A program made the position numbers and the translations under genes. Shown one piece after another: positions 1 through 9,400 of a stretch of DNA of 33,212 nt. Below the pieces are notes generated by a model that worked only from the letters and a program-made list of their open reading frames with translations, made no database searches and had not been told where the DNA came from. Every line of letters starts with the position of its first letter. Positions within the stretch are counted from its first letter, which is position 1. Source of the stretch: an uncultured Clostridia bacterium (GTDB lineage Bacteria; Bacillota; Clostridia; Oscillospirales; Ruminococcaceae); assembly GCA_947625155.1 (NCBI GenBank), contig CANQNG010000022.1, forward strand, positions 1-33,212, given 5' to 3'.

Positions 1-86
1 TTTTGTCCAGCTTTTTGTGCATTTTGTAATGAAATTGTGACTTTTTTACTCCTGATTTTGAAAATTGATTTCCGTGAGTGGTGAGG

Positions 87-455
87 AGCAGCGTTACGCT
101 GCTCCGCCCAAGGGCGGAGCGGATAGTTCAGAAAAGAGGAGAGAAGGGGGCGCTTTTTTGCCAAAAGCGCCCCCTCGTCAAAAAACAGCATACTATGCTG
201 GTTTTTGACTTCACCCCCTGAAAAGGGCGAAGTATAGAAGTGTTTCGCCGCCTGCGGGCGGCGACCAGAGGGCGCTGCCCTCTGGACACCCGCCAGCTTT
301 TTTGATAAAAAGCTGGATCAAAAAACTTTTGTTTTTCCTCCCAATGCGGCTACGCCGCAAAGGTCGGCTTGCTTGACTGCTAATTTTATCTTACCTGAGA
401 GCAGCCGCCCTTTGCGCCGTCAGGCGCATTGGGCGACACAACGGGAGCAGCGTGG
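87..455. repeat. Mosaic intergenic repeat region 1
   Basis: The first 475 bases hold no convincing gene. They are built from short palindromic modules: a GCAGCGT/ACGCTGC hairpin near 90, TCCGCCC/GGGCGGA at 105-121, a GC-rich hairpin at 147-173, and a CCAGAGG/CCTCTGG hairpin at 265-285. Bases 265-360, read on the minus strand, match the plus strand at about 23205-23300. Bases 337-454, read on the plus strand, match 23327-23445, sharing the CCTCCCAATGC and GCAAAGGTCGGCTTGC blocks. The region lies downstream of the dockerin gene that ends at 476, and no clear U-tract terminator was seen there. This is a dispersed non-coding repeat; its function is unknown. Confidence 0.7.
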
Positions 456-475
456 ATGCACATAATGATCGCAAT

Positions 476-1582
476 TTATTCACTTCCCAATGGCACCGGC
501 ACCGCCTCAAAGTAAAAGGCGCGGACTTTTCGCTTGAGCAGGGCAAGGTCGAACACATCGACCACGCCGTCTCCGTTCATATCGGCATTCCAGAAGATGC
601 AGTCTGACGGCTTGCCCAGCAGCCAGCCCTGCAAAAGTTTCACGTCTGTGCTGTCTATGGAACGGTCTGCATTTACATCTCCGGATCCTATGGTGATACC
701 GGGTGCTGCAAAGGCAAGCTCATCATTCACGTCAAATCGTGATGTCTCGCTGTTTTTCGTTACACCGTTGAAATCCACGGTATCTAAGCCGAATTGCAGC
801 GTACCCGCAGAATCCGGGCGGATGACAGTCACAACATACCGTCCCCATCCTTCCATCATGGTATCATCAAGCAGTATGACTTTGCGGTCGCTGATGATGG
901 TGTATTCTGCTGTCGAGCCTCTGTCATTCAGTTCATAGTGCGTCGGCGTGCCTGCGGGGCTGCTATAGCAGTAGACCAGATAACTCACCCCGTCATCGTC
1001 CTGCACGATGCACGGAGAACCGTGCTCGTCGGCAAAGTTGCTGGCTTCATAGTAGCCGTCCGGCACATACCCGAAAATATCCGTTTCCTTTAAGCCATCG
1101 TCTGTCATGCGGAACTCCCATGTACCGACCAATTCCACAAGGTCATACACTTCATTCTCGATAGGCATAGACGTAAGGATGTAGCTGCACGCCAGCGTCA
1201 GCTGCTCTTTCAGAGGTGTTACCAGATATGCCACGCCGCACAGTGGGTAAGTGCTAGTGCTATCCGCATAATACACCTGCTTTTCTGCGATCTCGAAGGT
1301 GAGTGCATCTGACGTATCGGTAGAATACAGCGAAAAGGAAACATCTTTCCCCTCTGCGGCGGCATAGATCAGGATCCCTTCATCCACGATCTGCACATTG
1401 CCGTATTCGTTGATACGGTTGACCAGTTCCGTATAATTTGCCGGCAGCAGTTCTTCACACGGGATCGGTTCGGGTAAGGTCGGTATGGACGGCATATCCT
1501 CCACGGATGCTGCCGGAAATGCAGAGAGCGGCAGCATTGCCCCTGCGAAACAGACAGTGGCAAGACGGTCCAAAAATTTCAT
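476..1582 (-). CDS. Secreted protein with C-terminal type I dockerin
   Basis: A 368-residue exported protein. A signal peptide of about 25 residues (basic start, hydrophobic core, AFPA) leads into a middle region I do not recognise. A type I dockerin sits near residues 298-352, with two EF-hand-like calcium loops (DVNADRSIDSTD and DMNGDGVVDVFD), each followed by a helix. Dockerins plug into cohesins on scaffoldins, so the protein is probably cellulosome-bound. No catalytic motif was recognised in the middle; it could be a binding or structural module. The start is supported by AAGGAG seven bases upstream. It is the third gene of the sigma/anti-sigma operon, 20 bases after the anti-sigma stop, which suggests production is tied to that signalling pathway. 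Confidence 0.9.
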   Translation of the reverse strand: MKFLDRLATVCFAGAMLPLSAFPAASVEDMPSIPTLPEPIPCEELLPANYTELVNRINEYGNVQIVDEGILIYAAAEGKDVSFSLYSTDTSDALTFEIAEKQVYYADSTSTYPLCGVAYLVTPLKEQLTLACSYILTSMPIENEVYDLVELVGTWEFRMTDDGLKETDIFGYVPDGYYEASNFADEHGSPCIVQDDDGVSYLVYCYSSPAGTPTHYELNDRGSTAEYTIISDRKVILLDDTMMEGWGRYVVTVIRPDSAGTLQFGLDTVDFNGVTKNSETSRFDVNDELAFAAPGITIGSGDVNADRSIDSTDVKLLQGWLLGKPSDCIFWNADMNGDGVVDVFDLALLKRKVRAFYFEAVPVPLGSE

Positions 1583-1602
1583 AAAAATTCTCCTTTCATG
1601 GC

Positions 1603-2727
1603 TTAGCTGCCAATTTGCTGTAAAATGTTCTGTGCATCGTAAGAGCTTGGGGCATATAGCGCCCCGGTGTAAGCCCCATACGGCACATCGGACGGGATAT
1701 TCGGGGTCAGCACAAAGAGCTGCTCCGTACCGGTGCGGGGAATGTTCCCGAACTCTGCGGCTGCACTTTGCTGAAGCGCCGCATCCGGATATTCGAAGCC
1801 ATCTTCCCGTTCCGGGTGCAGTGTCAGGTAATCCGCAAGCGACATATAGCCGCCTTTCAGATAGACCGAAATTTTGTCACCCGTCTGGTAGCTGCTCCGG
1901 TAGGACTGCGTAATGGTGATATCGAGCTGCATCCACGCTTCTCCGCCGCTTTGCGTGTACCAGATCGTATCGATGCGCCCCATGACGACAAGGGCATTGG
2001 CGGGAACGATGCTTGACGGTGGGAGAGCCGAATGATCGTTCGGAGGCGGTGTATACTCTAAGACCTCATCTGGAACAGTGTAGCTGCTGTAGGGTGTCAC
2101 CCGTTCGTCCCGGAAAGCAGTCACCGGAGGAGGCTCATATGAAAAACCGGGGGCGGTCGGTTCTGGCTCTTTTGGCGAGGGGACGGTCGGTTCGGGCGTA
2201 TCTACCTGCGGAATATCGCCTGTCTGCGGCAATTGGGTCGCCTGCGGAACGGTTTCATCCAGGGGCGGTGCAGTCTGTACGGCATCTGTGCCCGGTGTGG
2301 GAACGCTGTCTGTCTGCACAAAGGGCATCGTACCGGAGACAGGTGCTTCTGTTTCGGAGATGCCGGGCTGTGCGGCAGTGTCCTCTGTGGTGTTTGTCCG
2401 TTCGGTCGCTGCGGGCGGTTCTGTGACAGTTTCATTTCCGGTGTTCTCTGTGACAGTCACCGTTTCCGTGGGTGTCAGCACAGGTACTTTCCGGTCGCTG
2501 ACATTGCGGTAGACCCCTGTTCCGGCAGTGATGAGCAGTACAGCTATCACAGCAGCAGGAATGCCGTAATACAGCGGTTTCCCTGACATATGCAGAAAGG
2601 GGACGGCTATTTTTTTCTCTGGGTACTGCCGGGGCAGGCTGCCGAGAAATTTCGCTTCCCGCAGCGGGTCGGGCTTCGGGAAGGTCGTGTGGAGCGCCTT
2701 GAGTGCCTTCCTGAATTTCCGGCTCAT
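1603..2727 (-). CDS. Membrane anti-sigma-like sensor protein, partner of ECF sigma
   Basis: A 374-residue protein with a basic cytoplasmic N-terminus of about 50 residues and one transmembrane helix at about 52-72. A long Thr/Pro/Glu-rich stalk (about 80-230) follows, then an outside domain of about 130 residues. This is the layout expected of a single-pass anti-sigma factor that senses an outside signal and holds a sigma factor. In cellulosome producers such as Clostridium thermocellum, RsgI proteins do this with carbohydrate-binding ectodomains, but there the partner is SigI rather than a typical ECF factor. I recognise no known anti-sigma domain or CBM here, so the role comes mainly from topology and context. 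The ATG overlaps the sigma stop (ATGA), which indicates translational coupling. Confidence 0.75.
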   Translation of the reverse strand: MSRKFRKALKALHTTFPKPDPLREAKFLGSLPRQYPEKKIAVPFLHMSGKPLYYGIPAAVIAVLLITAGTGVYRNVSDRKVPVLTPTETVTVTENTGNETVTEPPAATERTNTTEDTAAQPGISETEAPVSGTMPFVQTDSVPTPGTDAVQTAPPLDETVPQATQLPQTGDIPQVDTPEPTVPSPKEPEPTAPGFSYEPPPVTAFRDERVTPYSSYTVPDEVLEYTPPPNDHSALPPSSIVPANALVVMGRIDTIWYTQSGGEAWMQLDITITQSYRSSYQTGDKISVYLKGGYMSLADYLTLHPEREDGFEYPDAALQQSAAAEFGNIPRTGTEQLFVLTPNIPSDVPYGAYTGALYAPSSYDAQNILQQIGS

Positions 2728-3176
2728 ACTGACCCCTCCTTTTCAAAATCTCTCCGCATCTGCGCAAGGATGTGTTGTATCCTGCGGTTCATGGCGAACC
2801 AGCTCACCCCGAAGATATGGCTGATCTCCCTGACAGAAAGTTCTGCAACATAGCGAAGCACGATGATCTCTCGTTCCTCCTCCGGCAGACCGTCTAAAAT
2901 TTCCCGGACGGCAAGGCGGTCGAGCCAACCCTCTGCCTGCCGGTCTGCCTGTAATGGTTCGCCCTTTGCCTCGTCAGGCGCTTTCCGGTATTCGTCAATA
3001 CACAGATTGCGGGCGATCGTATACAAATACTGCATTTCCTTGCCGTTTTCCTGATATTCCGGATGTTCCAGAAAGCGAAGGAAGGTCTCTTGCGTCAGAT
3101 CCTCGGCAGTTTCAGGACTGGCGATCCGGCTGGAGCAGTATTCGAATACTTTTCGATACTGTTCTTGTATATCCAT
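2724..3176 (-). CDS. ECF-type RNA polymerase sigma factor
   Basis: A 150-residue sigma-70 family protein with only regions 2 and 4. Region 2 (about 8-75) contains AEDLTQETFLRFLE and the YTIARNLCIDEYR helix that melts and reads the -10 box. Region 4 (about 95-145) contains LPEEEREIIVLRYVAELSVREI and a helix-turn-helix that reads the -35 box. An in-frame upstream extension to 3266 exists, but family homology begins at the ATG at 3176. A GAGGAGGG site lies upstream at a rather long distance of about 15 bases. It is first in a three-gene operon with the anti-sigma-like and dockerin proteins. The conserved promoter at 3205-3258 suggests autoregulation (inference). Confidence 0.92.
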   Translation of the reverse strand: MDIQEQYRKVFEYCSSRIASPETAEDLTQETFLRFLEHPEYQENGKEMQYLYTIARNLCIDEYRKAPDEAKGEPLQADRQAEGWLDRLAVREILDGLPEEEREIIVLRYVAELSVREISHIFGVSWFAMNRRIQHILAQMRRDFEKEGSV

Positions 3177-3204
3177 GGATGTAAATTTTACCCTCCTCAC
3201 TTGG

Positions 3205-3258
3205 TATGACGGATGGGGAGACAAAAATTGCGGATGACCTTGTAAATTTTTTGTGAAC
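3205..3258 (-). promoter_or_regulatory. Putative ECF-sigma promoter of the sigma/anti-sigma/dockerin operon
   Basis: Read on the minus strand there are three blocks, GTTCACAAAAA, TTTACAA and CCGCAATT, followed 14 bases later by CGTCATA. All blocks recur with identical spacing at 12682-12735 upstream of another dockerin gene. CGTC is a typical ECF -10 core and CGCAAT resembles ECF -35 boxes of the TGCAAC type. The implied leader is short (about 20 bases), so the exact -35/-10 assignment is uncertain. Confidence 0.65.
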
Positions 3259-3264
3259 GAAAAC

Positions 3265-3519
3265 AAGGGGGCACTTTTGACAAAAAAGTGCCCCCTTCTT
3301 CCAATTATTGGGTACTATCCTTTCCGCCCAAGGGCGGAAACGCAGACTGCTACCCCCATCCCCCAACCCCCTTCCCAAGGGGAAGGGGGCTATGTTGCGT
3401 GGGCTTCGCCCCCTGCTGTCCCTTTTTTTGCACTATCAGTTGTGCAAGCCGACCTTTGCCGCCGTAGGCGGCATTGGGAGGCACAACGGAGCCGGCAGCC
3501 TGCCGCCAGCGTCACGCTG
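3265..3519. repeat. Hairpin-rich intergenic repeat region 2
   Basis: This gap between trkH and the sigma operon holds no convincing gene. Visible modules are a long hairpin at 3265-3299 (AAGGGGGCACTTTT against AAAAGTGCCCCCTT), TTCCGCCC/GGGCGGAA near 3320-3337, CCCCCTTCCC/GGGGAAGGGGG near 3367-3390, and at 3444-3481 the inverse of the CCTCCCAATGC...GCAAAGGTCGGCTTGC block found in regions 1 and 3. A CAGCGT/ACGCTG hairpin lies near 3509-3520, at the trkH stop. The 3265-3299 hairpin resembles the one at 147-173 in design and may double as a terminator. Confidence 0.65.
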
Positions 3520-4956
3520 CTATTTTTTTCGCACGGTAAACAGCACCAGCAGCGGGTAAATTTCCAGTCTGCCCAGCAGCATATCCACCGAAAGCAGGAG
3601 CTTTGCCCATGCCGAGAAGCCGGCAAAATTGCCGGACGGTCCGACTTCATTCAAGCCCGGTCCGACATTGTTCATGCACGTGATGACGGCAGAGACTGTA
3701 GTCGGCACATCATGCCCGTCCAGTGAAAGCAGCAGCGCCGAACCTGCTAACAGCAGCATGAACACCACGAAATAATTGCACACGCCCCGCACCATTTCCT
3801 TGTCCAGTGCCCTGCCGTCACACTTGACCGTGACGACGGCACGGGGGCAGAGGGTACGCTTGACCTCACGCACCGCACTCTTGAACAGCACGATGATACG
3901 CATGACTTTCAGACCGCCGCCCGTCGAACCGGCACAACCGCCGACAAACATCAGCGACAATAAGATCATCTGTGAGAAAGCAGGCCATTCCGTGTAATCT
4001 GCCGTTCCGAAACCTGCCGTAGAGATGATGGTCAGCACCTGAAATCCTGCATACCGAAGCGCTTTCAGGATACTGCCGTAGATCGGCACGATATTGCCCG
4101 TAATGAGGAGGATGCTCACGGCGCAGATGCCGAGAAACGTCCGCAGCTCCTCGTTTTTGAACACCTGCATGAATTTTTTGGAGAGCAGCAGGTAGTACAG
4201 GGTGAAATTCACGGAGAACAGCCCCATGAACAGTGTCACGATGAAGTCCACATAGGCGCTGTTATAGTCCGCAATGCTTCCCGCCTTGACGGAAAAGCCG
4301 CCTGTGCCTGCCGTGGCAAAGGCAGTTGTAATGGCATCAAAGAACGGCATCCCCCCGAACAGCAGGAAGAGCATTTCTGCCATCGTCAGCGTGATGTAAA
4401 TGCCGTACAGGATGCGCACCGAAATGCTCATCTTCGCCACCAGTTTGCCGGCGGTCGGTCCTGCCGATTCTGCCCGGACAAGGTGCATCGTGCGGGTGTC
4501 TGCCTGCGGCAGGATCGCCAGCATGAAGATCAGAACGCCCATGCCCCCGATGAAATGCGTGAACGCCCGCCAGAACAGGCACGCCTTTGACATGCCCTCA
4601 ATATCGTTCAGGATCGTTGAGCCAGTGGTCGTCAGTCCGGATGCCGTTTCAAAAATGGCATCCGCAAGGGACGGGATGTCACCGGAAAACACATACGGCA
4701 GTGCGCCCAGCACCGAAACAGCGATCCACGCACAGGCGACGACTGCCATGCCCTCACGGGTGTAGACGGCTTTGTTTGCAGGTTTTTTGAGGGTGAACAG
4801 TGTGCCGAGCAAGATCATGCCCACCGCTGTTGCCAGAAAAGCAAAGAAGCTCGCCCGTTCGGCAAAGACGGCTGCTACGATCAGCGGCACCAGCAGCAGC
4901 CACCCGACAGCCCGTATGATCTGCGCTGTCAGATATACGATCATCCGATAATTCAT
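3520..4956 (-). CDS. trkH: TrkH-type potassium transporter, membrane subunit
   Basis: A 478-residue polytopic membrane protein of the TrkH/KtrB superfamily, the K+-conducting subunit. All four selectivity-filter loops are visible: GLTTTGST, TAGTGGFS, STAGFGT and NNVGPG. SMFVGGCAGSTGGG-like glycine-rich sequence (GGCAGSTGGGLK) after the third repeat is also typical of TrkH. The length matches TrkH (about 480 residues). It starts 12 bases after the trkA stop and is surely co-transcribed with it, giving a complete Trk system in which the cytoplasmic TrkA ring gates the membrane dimer. Confidence 0.95.
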   Translation of the reverse strand: MNYRMIVYLTAQIIRAVGWLLLVPLIVAAVFAERASFFAFLATAVGMILLGTLFTLKKPANKAVYTREGMAVVACAWIAVSVLGALPYVFSGDIPSLADAIFETASGLTTTGSTILNDIEGMSKACLFWRAFTHFIGGMGVLIFMLAILPQADTRTMHLVRAESAGPTAGKLVAKMSISVRILYGIYITLTMAEMLFLLFGGMPFFDAITTAFATAGTGGFSVKAGSIADYNSAYVDFIVTLFMGLFSVNFTLYYLLLSKKFMQVFKNEELRTFLGICAVSILLITGNIVPIYGSILKALRYAGFQVLTIISTAGFGTADYTEWPAFSQMILLSLMFVGGCAGSTGGGLKVMRIIVLFKSAVREVKRTLCPRAVVTVKCDGRALDKEMVRGVCNYFVVFMLLLAGSALLLSLDGHDVPTTVSAVITCMNNVGPGLNEVGPSGNFAGFSAWAKLLLSVDMLLGRLEIYPLLVLFTVRKK

Positions 4957-4968
4957 GCTGTACCCCCG

Positions 4969-6327
4969 TTACTGTGCGAACATTTCGTCAAGGCTGGTGA
5001 TCTTCCGGTTAGTCGTGACAACGACCACGCTGTCATTGACCTTGAGAACATCCTCACCGGACGGGATGATGCGCTTGTTGCCCCGGATAATGCCGGCGAT
5101 CAGGAAGCCGGAATTGACGTGCAGTTCTTTCAGCGGCTTGCCGACAAATTTGGCATCGCCCCGCACGATGAATTCGATCGCTTCCAGCTTGTCCTCTACG
5201 AGGCGGTAGAGGGTGATGATGTTGCTGTTGACGGAATTCTGCTTGGCACGGACGTATTGCAGGATGAGTTCTGCTGTTGTCTTTTTCGGGGAAACGATAT
5301 TTTCCAGCCCCACGCTGTCGGAGATGGACAGCAGAGAAGTGCGGTTGATCTTAGTGACGATCTTTTCCACGCCGATGGTCTTGGCATAGAGGGAGAGGAT
5401 GATATTCTCCTCATCAATACCCGTGAGCATGATGCAGGCATCTGCCTTGGCAAGTCCCTCTTCTTCGAGGACATTCTGGTCGGTGCCGTCATCGTGGATG
5501 ACGGTCGCTTTCGGGAACCATTCACTGAGCTGTTCGCAGCGGGCAAGATCCTGCTCGATGATCTTGACCTGAAAGCCCAGTTCGAGCAGCTGCCGGACCA
5601 GATAGTACCCGATCTTGCCGCCGCCGACAATGATACACGAGCGCACCCGTGCTTTGTGATCCCCGACCGCCTTATAGAACCGGGAAAGGTCGCCGTGTGC
5701 AGCGGTGATGTAGATATTGTCCCCGTCTTGTAATACAAAGCTGCCGTCTGGGATGGTGATATCCTGTCCCCGCTTGACGGCACACACCAGCAGGTGGAGC
5801 TTGAGCCGGGTCGAGAGGGAAGAGAGCGCCAGCCCGTCCAGTACGCCGCCGGCAGTGACTTTCATCTCCGCCAAGTCCATGCGCCCCTTGGCAAAGGTCT
5901 CCACGTGGATCGCGTTCGGATAGCGGAGCATACGGGCAATGTCATTGGCGGTCTGGAATTCGGGGTTGATCATCATGCTGATGCCCAATTCCTCACGCAT
6001 AAAGACCATTTGTTCGGAATACTGCGGATTGCGCACACGGGCAATGCTGTGCTTCGCCTTGTTCTTGCGTGCCATCAGACAACAGAGGATGTTGGTCTCG
6101 TCGGAGTCGGTCATGGCGATCAGGATATTCGCCTGATCAACGCCTGCCTCCTGTAAGTCCCGGATAATGAGGGCATTGCCCACAACGCCTTGTACATCGT
6201 TATTGTCCACAAGGCTGCGTACCACATCGGCATTGGTGTCCATGACGGTGATGTCATGTCCCTCTTTACAGAGCGTTTCTGCAAGGATCGTTCCTGCCTT
6301 GCCGCAGCCTACGATGAGAATATTCAC
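4969..6327 (-). CDS. trkA: TrkA, NAD-binding regulator of potassium uptake
   Basis: A 452-residue cytoplasmic protein with two RCK units. The first Rossmann fold starts at the N-terminus (MNILIVGCGKAG) with acidic VMDTN ending strand two. The second is IIVGGGKIGYYLVRQL near residues 230-245. Each is followed by a TrkA-C domain (about 135-215 and 365-450). The double-RCK length matches TrkA rather than single-unit KtrA. I chose the GTG at 6327 because AAGGAG lies nine bases upstream and homologues begin at this strand; an upstream TTG (6348) would place the SD inside the gene. It leads the trkA-trkH operon, behind the promoter at 6369-6397. Confidence 0.95.
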   Translation of the reverse strand: MNILIVGCGKAGTILAETLCKEGHDITVMDTNADVVRSLVDNNDVQGVVGNALIIRDLQEAGVDQANILIAMTDSDETNILCCLMARKNKAKHSIARVRNPQYSEQMVFMREELGISMMINPEFQTANDIARMLRYPNAIHVETFAKGRMDLAEMKVTAGGVLDGLALSSLSTRLKLHLLVCAVKRGQDITIPDGSFVLQDGDNIYITAAHGDLSRFYKAVGDHKARVRSCIIVGGGKIGYYLVRQLLELGFQVKIIEQDLARCEQLSEWFPKATVIHDDGTDQNVLEEEGLAKADACIMLTGIDEENIILSLYAKTIGVEKIVTKINRTSLLSISDSVGLENIVSPKKTTAELILQYVRAKQNSVNSNIITLYRLVEDKLEAIEFIVRGDAKFVGKPLKELHVNSGFLIAGIIRGNKRIIPSGEDVLKVNDSVVVVTTNRKITSLDEMFAQ

Positions 6328-6368
6328 GGTACTGTGCTCCTTTTTCAAAAAATCAAGTCGCCAATACT

Positions 6369-6397
6369 ATTATAGAACGTTTTTCAGGTTTTGTCAA
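6369..6397 (-). promoter_or_regulatory. Sigma-A promoter of trkAH
   Basis: On the minus strand a perfect TTGACA (6392-6397) and a perfect TATAAT (6369-6374) are separated by 17 bases, followed about 40 bases later by the trkA start. Confidence 0.85.
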
Positions 6398-6406
6398 CTA
6401 CTTCCG

Positions 6407-6440
6407 GAAAAAAAGACGCAAAGGGCAGACTGCCCTTTGC
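6407..6440 (-). terminator. Intrinsic terminator of carB
   Basis: On the minus strand, a 10-bp stem GCAAAGGGCA/TGCCCTTTGC (6418-6440) with a three-base loop is followed by GTC and a run of seven T. It begins nine bases after the carB stop and ends just before the trkA promoter. Confidence 0.88.
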
Positions 6441-6448
6441 TTACGAGA

Positions 6449-9400
6449 TCATGTGATCTCTTCATGATGCGCTTGCAGAGATTTGACACCGAAATGGCGG
6501 TTTTCTTTGATCGCCCGAATGCCCTCAGCGGATGCTTTGGCGGCTGCCATGGTGGTGATATAGGGAATGCGGTGCTTGATAGCAGCCTTGCGGATGTAGC
6601 TGTCATCGTGCATGCTTTCCTTGCCGACAGGGGTGTTGATGATGAGCTGGATCTCTCCGTTGGCAATGAGATCGCCGATATTGGGTCTGCCCTCGTACAT
6701 CTTGAACACACGCTCGCAGGGGATGCCCTCTGCCTGCAACAGCTTGCAGCACTTGTGGGTCGCTAAGATGCGGAATCCCAGCGCATGGAATGCCCTTGCG
6801 ATCTCCGGGAGTTCCGGCTTGTCCCGTTCACAGACACTCAGCAGGACAGTACCCTCCTGCGGCAGGCGCACTTGTGTGGCTTCCTGCGCCTTGTAATATG
6901 CCTCCCCGAACGATCCCGAAATGCCCAGCACCTCACCGGTCGAGCGCATTTCCGGACCGAGTAACGGATCGACCTCCGGGAACATATTGAACGGGAACAC
7001 CGCTTCTTTCACACCGTAGTGCTGTATTTTCCGGTCATGCAGCGCCGGGACGGGGGAAGGATTTCCGGTCAGGCTTGCCGTGATGATCTCCGTGGCGATC
7101 TGCACCATATTGATACTGCACACCTTCGAGACCAGTGGTACAGTGCGGGAGGCTCTCGGGTTCGCTTCCAGCACATACACTGTGTCGCCCTCAATGGCAT
7201 ACTGCATGTTCATCAGCCCGCACACGCCCATTTCCACGGCGATGCGGCGGGTGTAGTCCTTGATGGTCGTGATCTGCTGTTCCGTGAGATCCTTCGCCGG
7301 CAGGATGCAGGCAGAATCGCCCGAATGCACCCCGGCAAGCTCGATATGTTCCATGACCGCCGGCACAAAGCAGTGCGTACCGTCCGAAATGGCATCCGCT
7401 TCGCATTCCGTTGCATGGTTGAGGAAGCGGTCGATCAGGATCGGTCTGTCCGGTGTGACACCGACAGCGGCAGCCATGTAGACTTTCATCATTTCGTCAT
7501 CATGTACGATCTCCATGCCTCTGCCGCCCAGCACATAGGACGGGCGCACCATGACCGGATAGCCGATCTTGTTGGCGATGTGCAGCGCTTCTTCCACGCT
7601 GACTGCCATGCCGGATTCCGGCATGGGGATGCCGAGCTTTTCCATCATTGCCCGGAAATGATCTCTGTCCTCAGCAAGGTCGATGGTCTCCGGGGATGTA
7701 CCGAGGATGTTCACGCCGTATTTTTTCAGGTCGTTGGCAAGATTCAGAGGTGTCTGTCCACCGAACTGTGCAATGACACCGAGGGGCTTTTCCTTATCGT
7801 GGATGGCAAGCACATCTTCGAGCGTCAGCGGCTCGAAATAGAGCTTGTCGGACGTGTCATAGTCGGTGGAAACGGTCTCCGGGTTGCAGTTGACAATGAT
7901 GGACTCAAAGCCCAGCTTCTTGAGCGCCAAAGCCGCATGGACACAGCAATAGTCGAACTCAATGCCCTGTCCGATCCGATTCGGACCGCCGCCAAGGATC
8001 ATGATCTTCGGCTTGTCCGAACAAGGACTTGTGTCCTCTGTCAGGTGATACGTCGAGTAGTAGTAGGCAGCATCCTGCGTGCCGCTGACATGGACACCCT
8101 CCCACGCTTCCCGGATGCCGTATTGCAGACGGGTATTGCGGATCTGTTCTTCCGGAACGGCAAGCAGGCTGCTCAGATACCGGTCAGAGAAGCCGTCCAG
8201 CTTCGCCTGCCGCAGGATCGCTTCTTCCGGAACGCTGCCTTTCAGGGTGAGCAGGTGTTCTTCCTCATTCACGAGGTCGAGCATTTCGTTCAGGAAGTAG
8301 TGCTTGATCTTGGTCAGCTCATAGATCTCTTCCACGGTCGCCCCCTTGCGGAGCGCTTCATAGATGATGAACTGCCGTTCGCTGGTGGGTACGTGCAGCA
8401 TGCGGAGCAGCTCTTCCTTTGTCTTTTCGTGGAAGTCCTTGGCAAAGCCTAGTCCGCTCCTGCCGGTCTCGAGGGAACGGATGGCTTTCTGGAAAGCTTC
8501 TTTGTAGGTCTTGCCGATGCTCATGACCTCGCCGACAGCCCGCATCTGTGTGCCGAGCTTGTCCTCTGCGCCCTTGAATTTCTCAAACGCCCACCGTGCA
8601 AATTTGATGACAACATATTCGCCGTCCGGGACATACTTGTCCAGTGTGCCGTACTTGCCGCAGGGGATCTCCTTAAGGGTCAGACCGCAGGCAAGCATGG
8701 CGGAGACCAGTGCGATCGGGAATCCGGTCGCTTTGGAGGCAAGCGCCGAGGAACGGGATGTCCGGGGGTTGATCTCGATGACCACGATCCGTCCCGAGAC
8801 CGGGTCATGCGCAAACTGACAGTTGCACCCGCCGATGACTTCGATCGCTTCTACAATGCGGTAGGAGTATTCCTGCAATTTTTTCTGCACGTCCTCTGCA
8901 ATGGTCAGCATCGGTGCAGAGCAGAACGAATCGCCCGTATGCACCCCGATGGGGTCGATGTTCTCGATGAAGCAGACGGTGATGATGTTGTTTTCGGCAT
9001 CCCGTACCACTTCCAGTTCCAGTTCTTCCCAGCCGCCAATGCTCTCCTCTACGAGTACCTGCCCGACAAGGGAAGCCTGCAAGCCACGGGCACAGACGAC
9101 TTTCAGCTCGTCCACGTTGTAGACCATGCCGCCGCCGGCACCGCCCATGGTGTATGCCGGGCGCAGAACGACCGGGTAGTGCAGTTCTTCGGCGATCTTG
9201 ACGGCTTCCTCCACGGAATAGGCGACTTGGCTCCGGGGCATTTCGATGCCAAGGCGTGCCATGGTGTTCTTGAATTCGATCCTGTCCTCGCCCCGTTCGA
9301 TGGCATCGACCTGAACGCCGATGACCTGTACATTGTACTGTTCCAGCACGCCTGCATTGGAAAGCTCCGAGCAGAGGTTCAGACCGGACTGCCCGCCGAG

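Noticed and set aside
7019-8452. A 477-codon open frame on the plus strand
   Set aside because: Antisense to carB; it arises from the codon bias of that gene.
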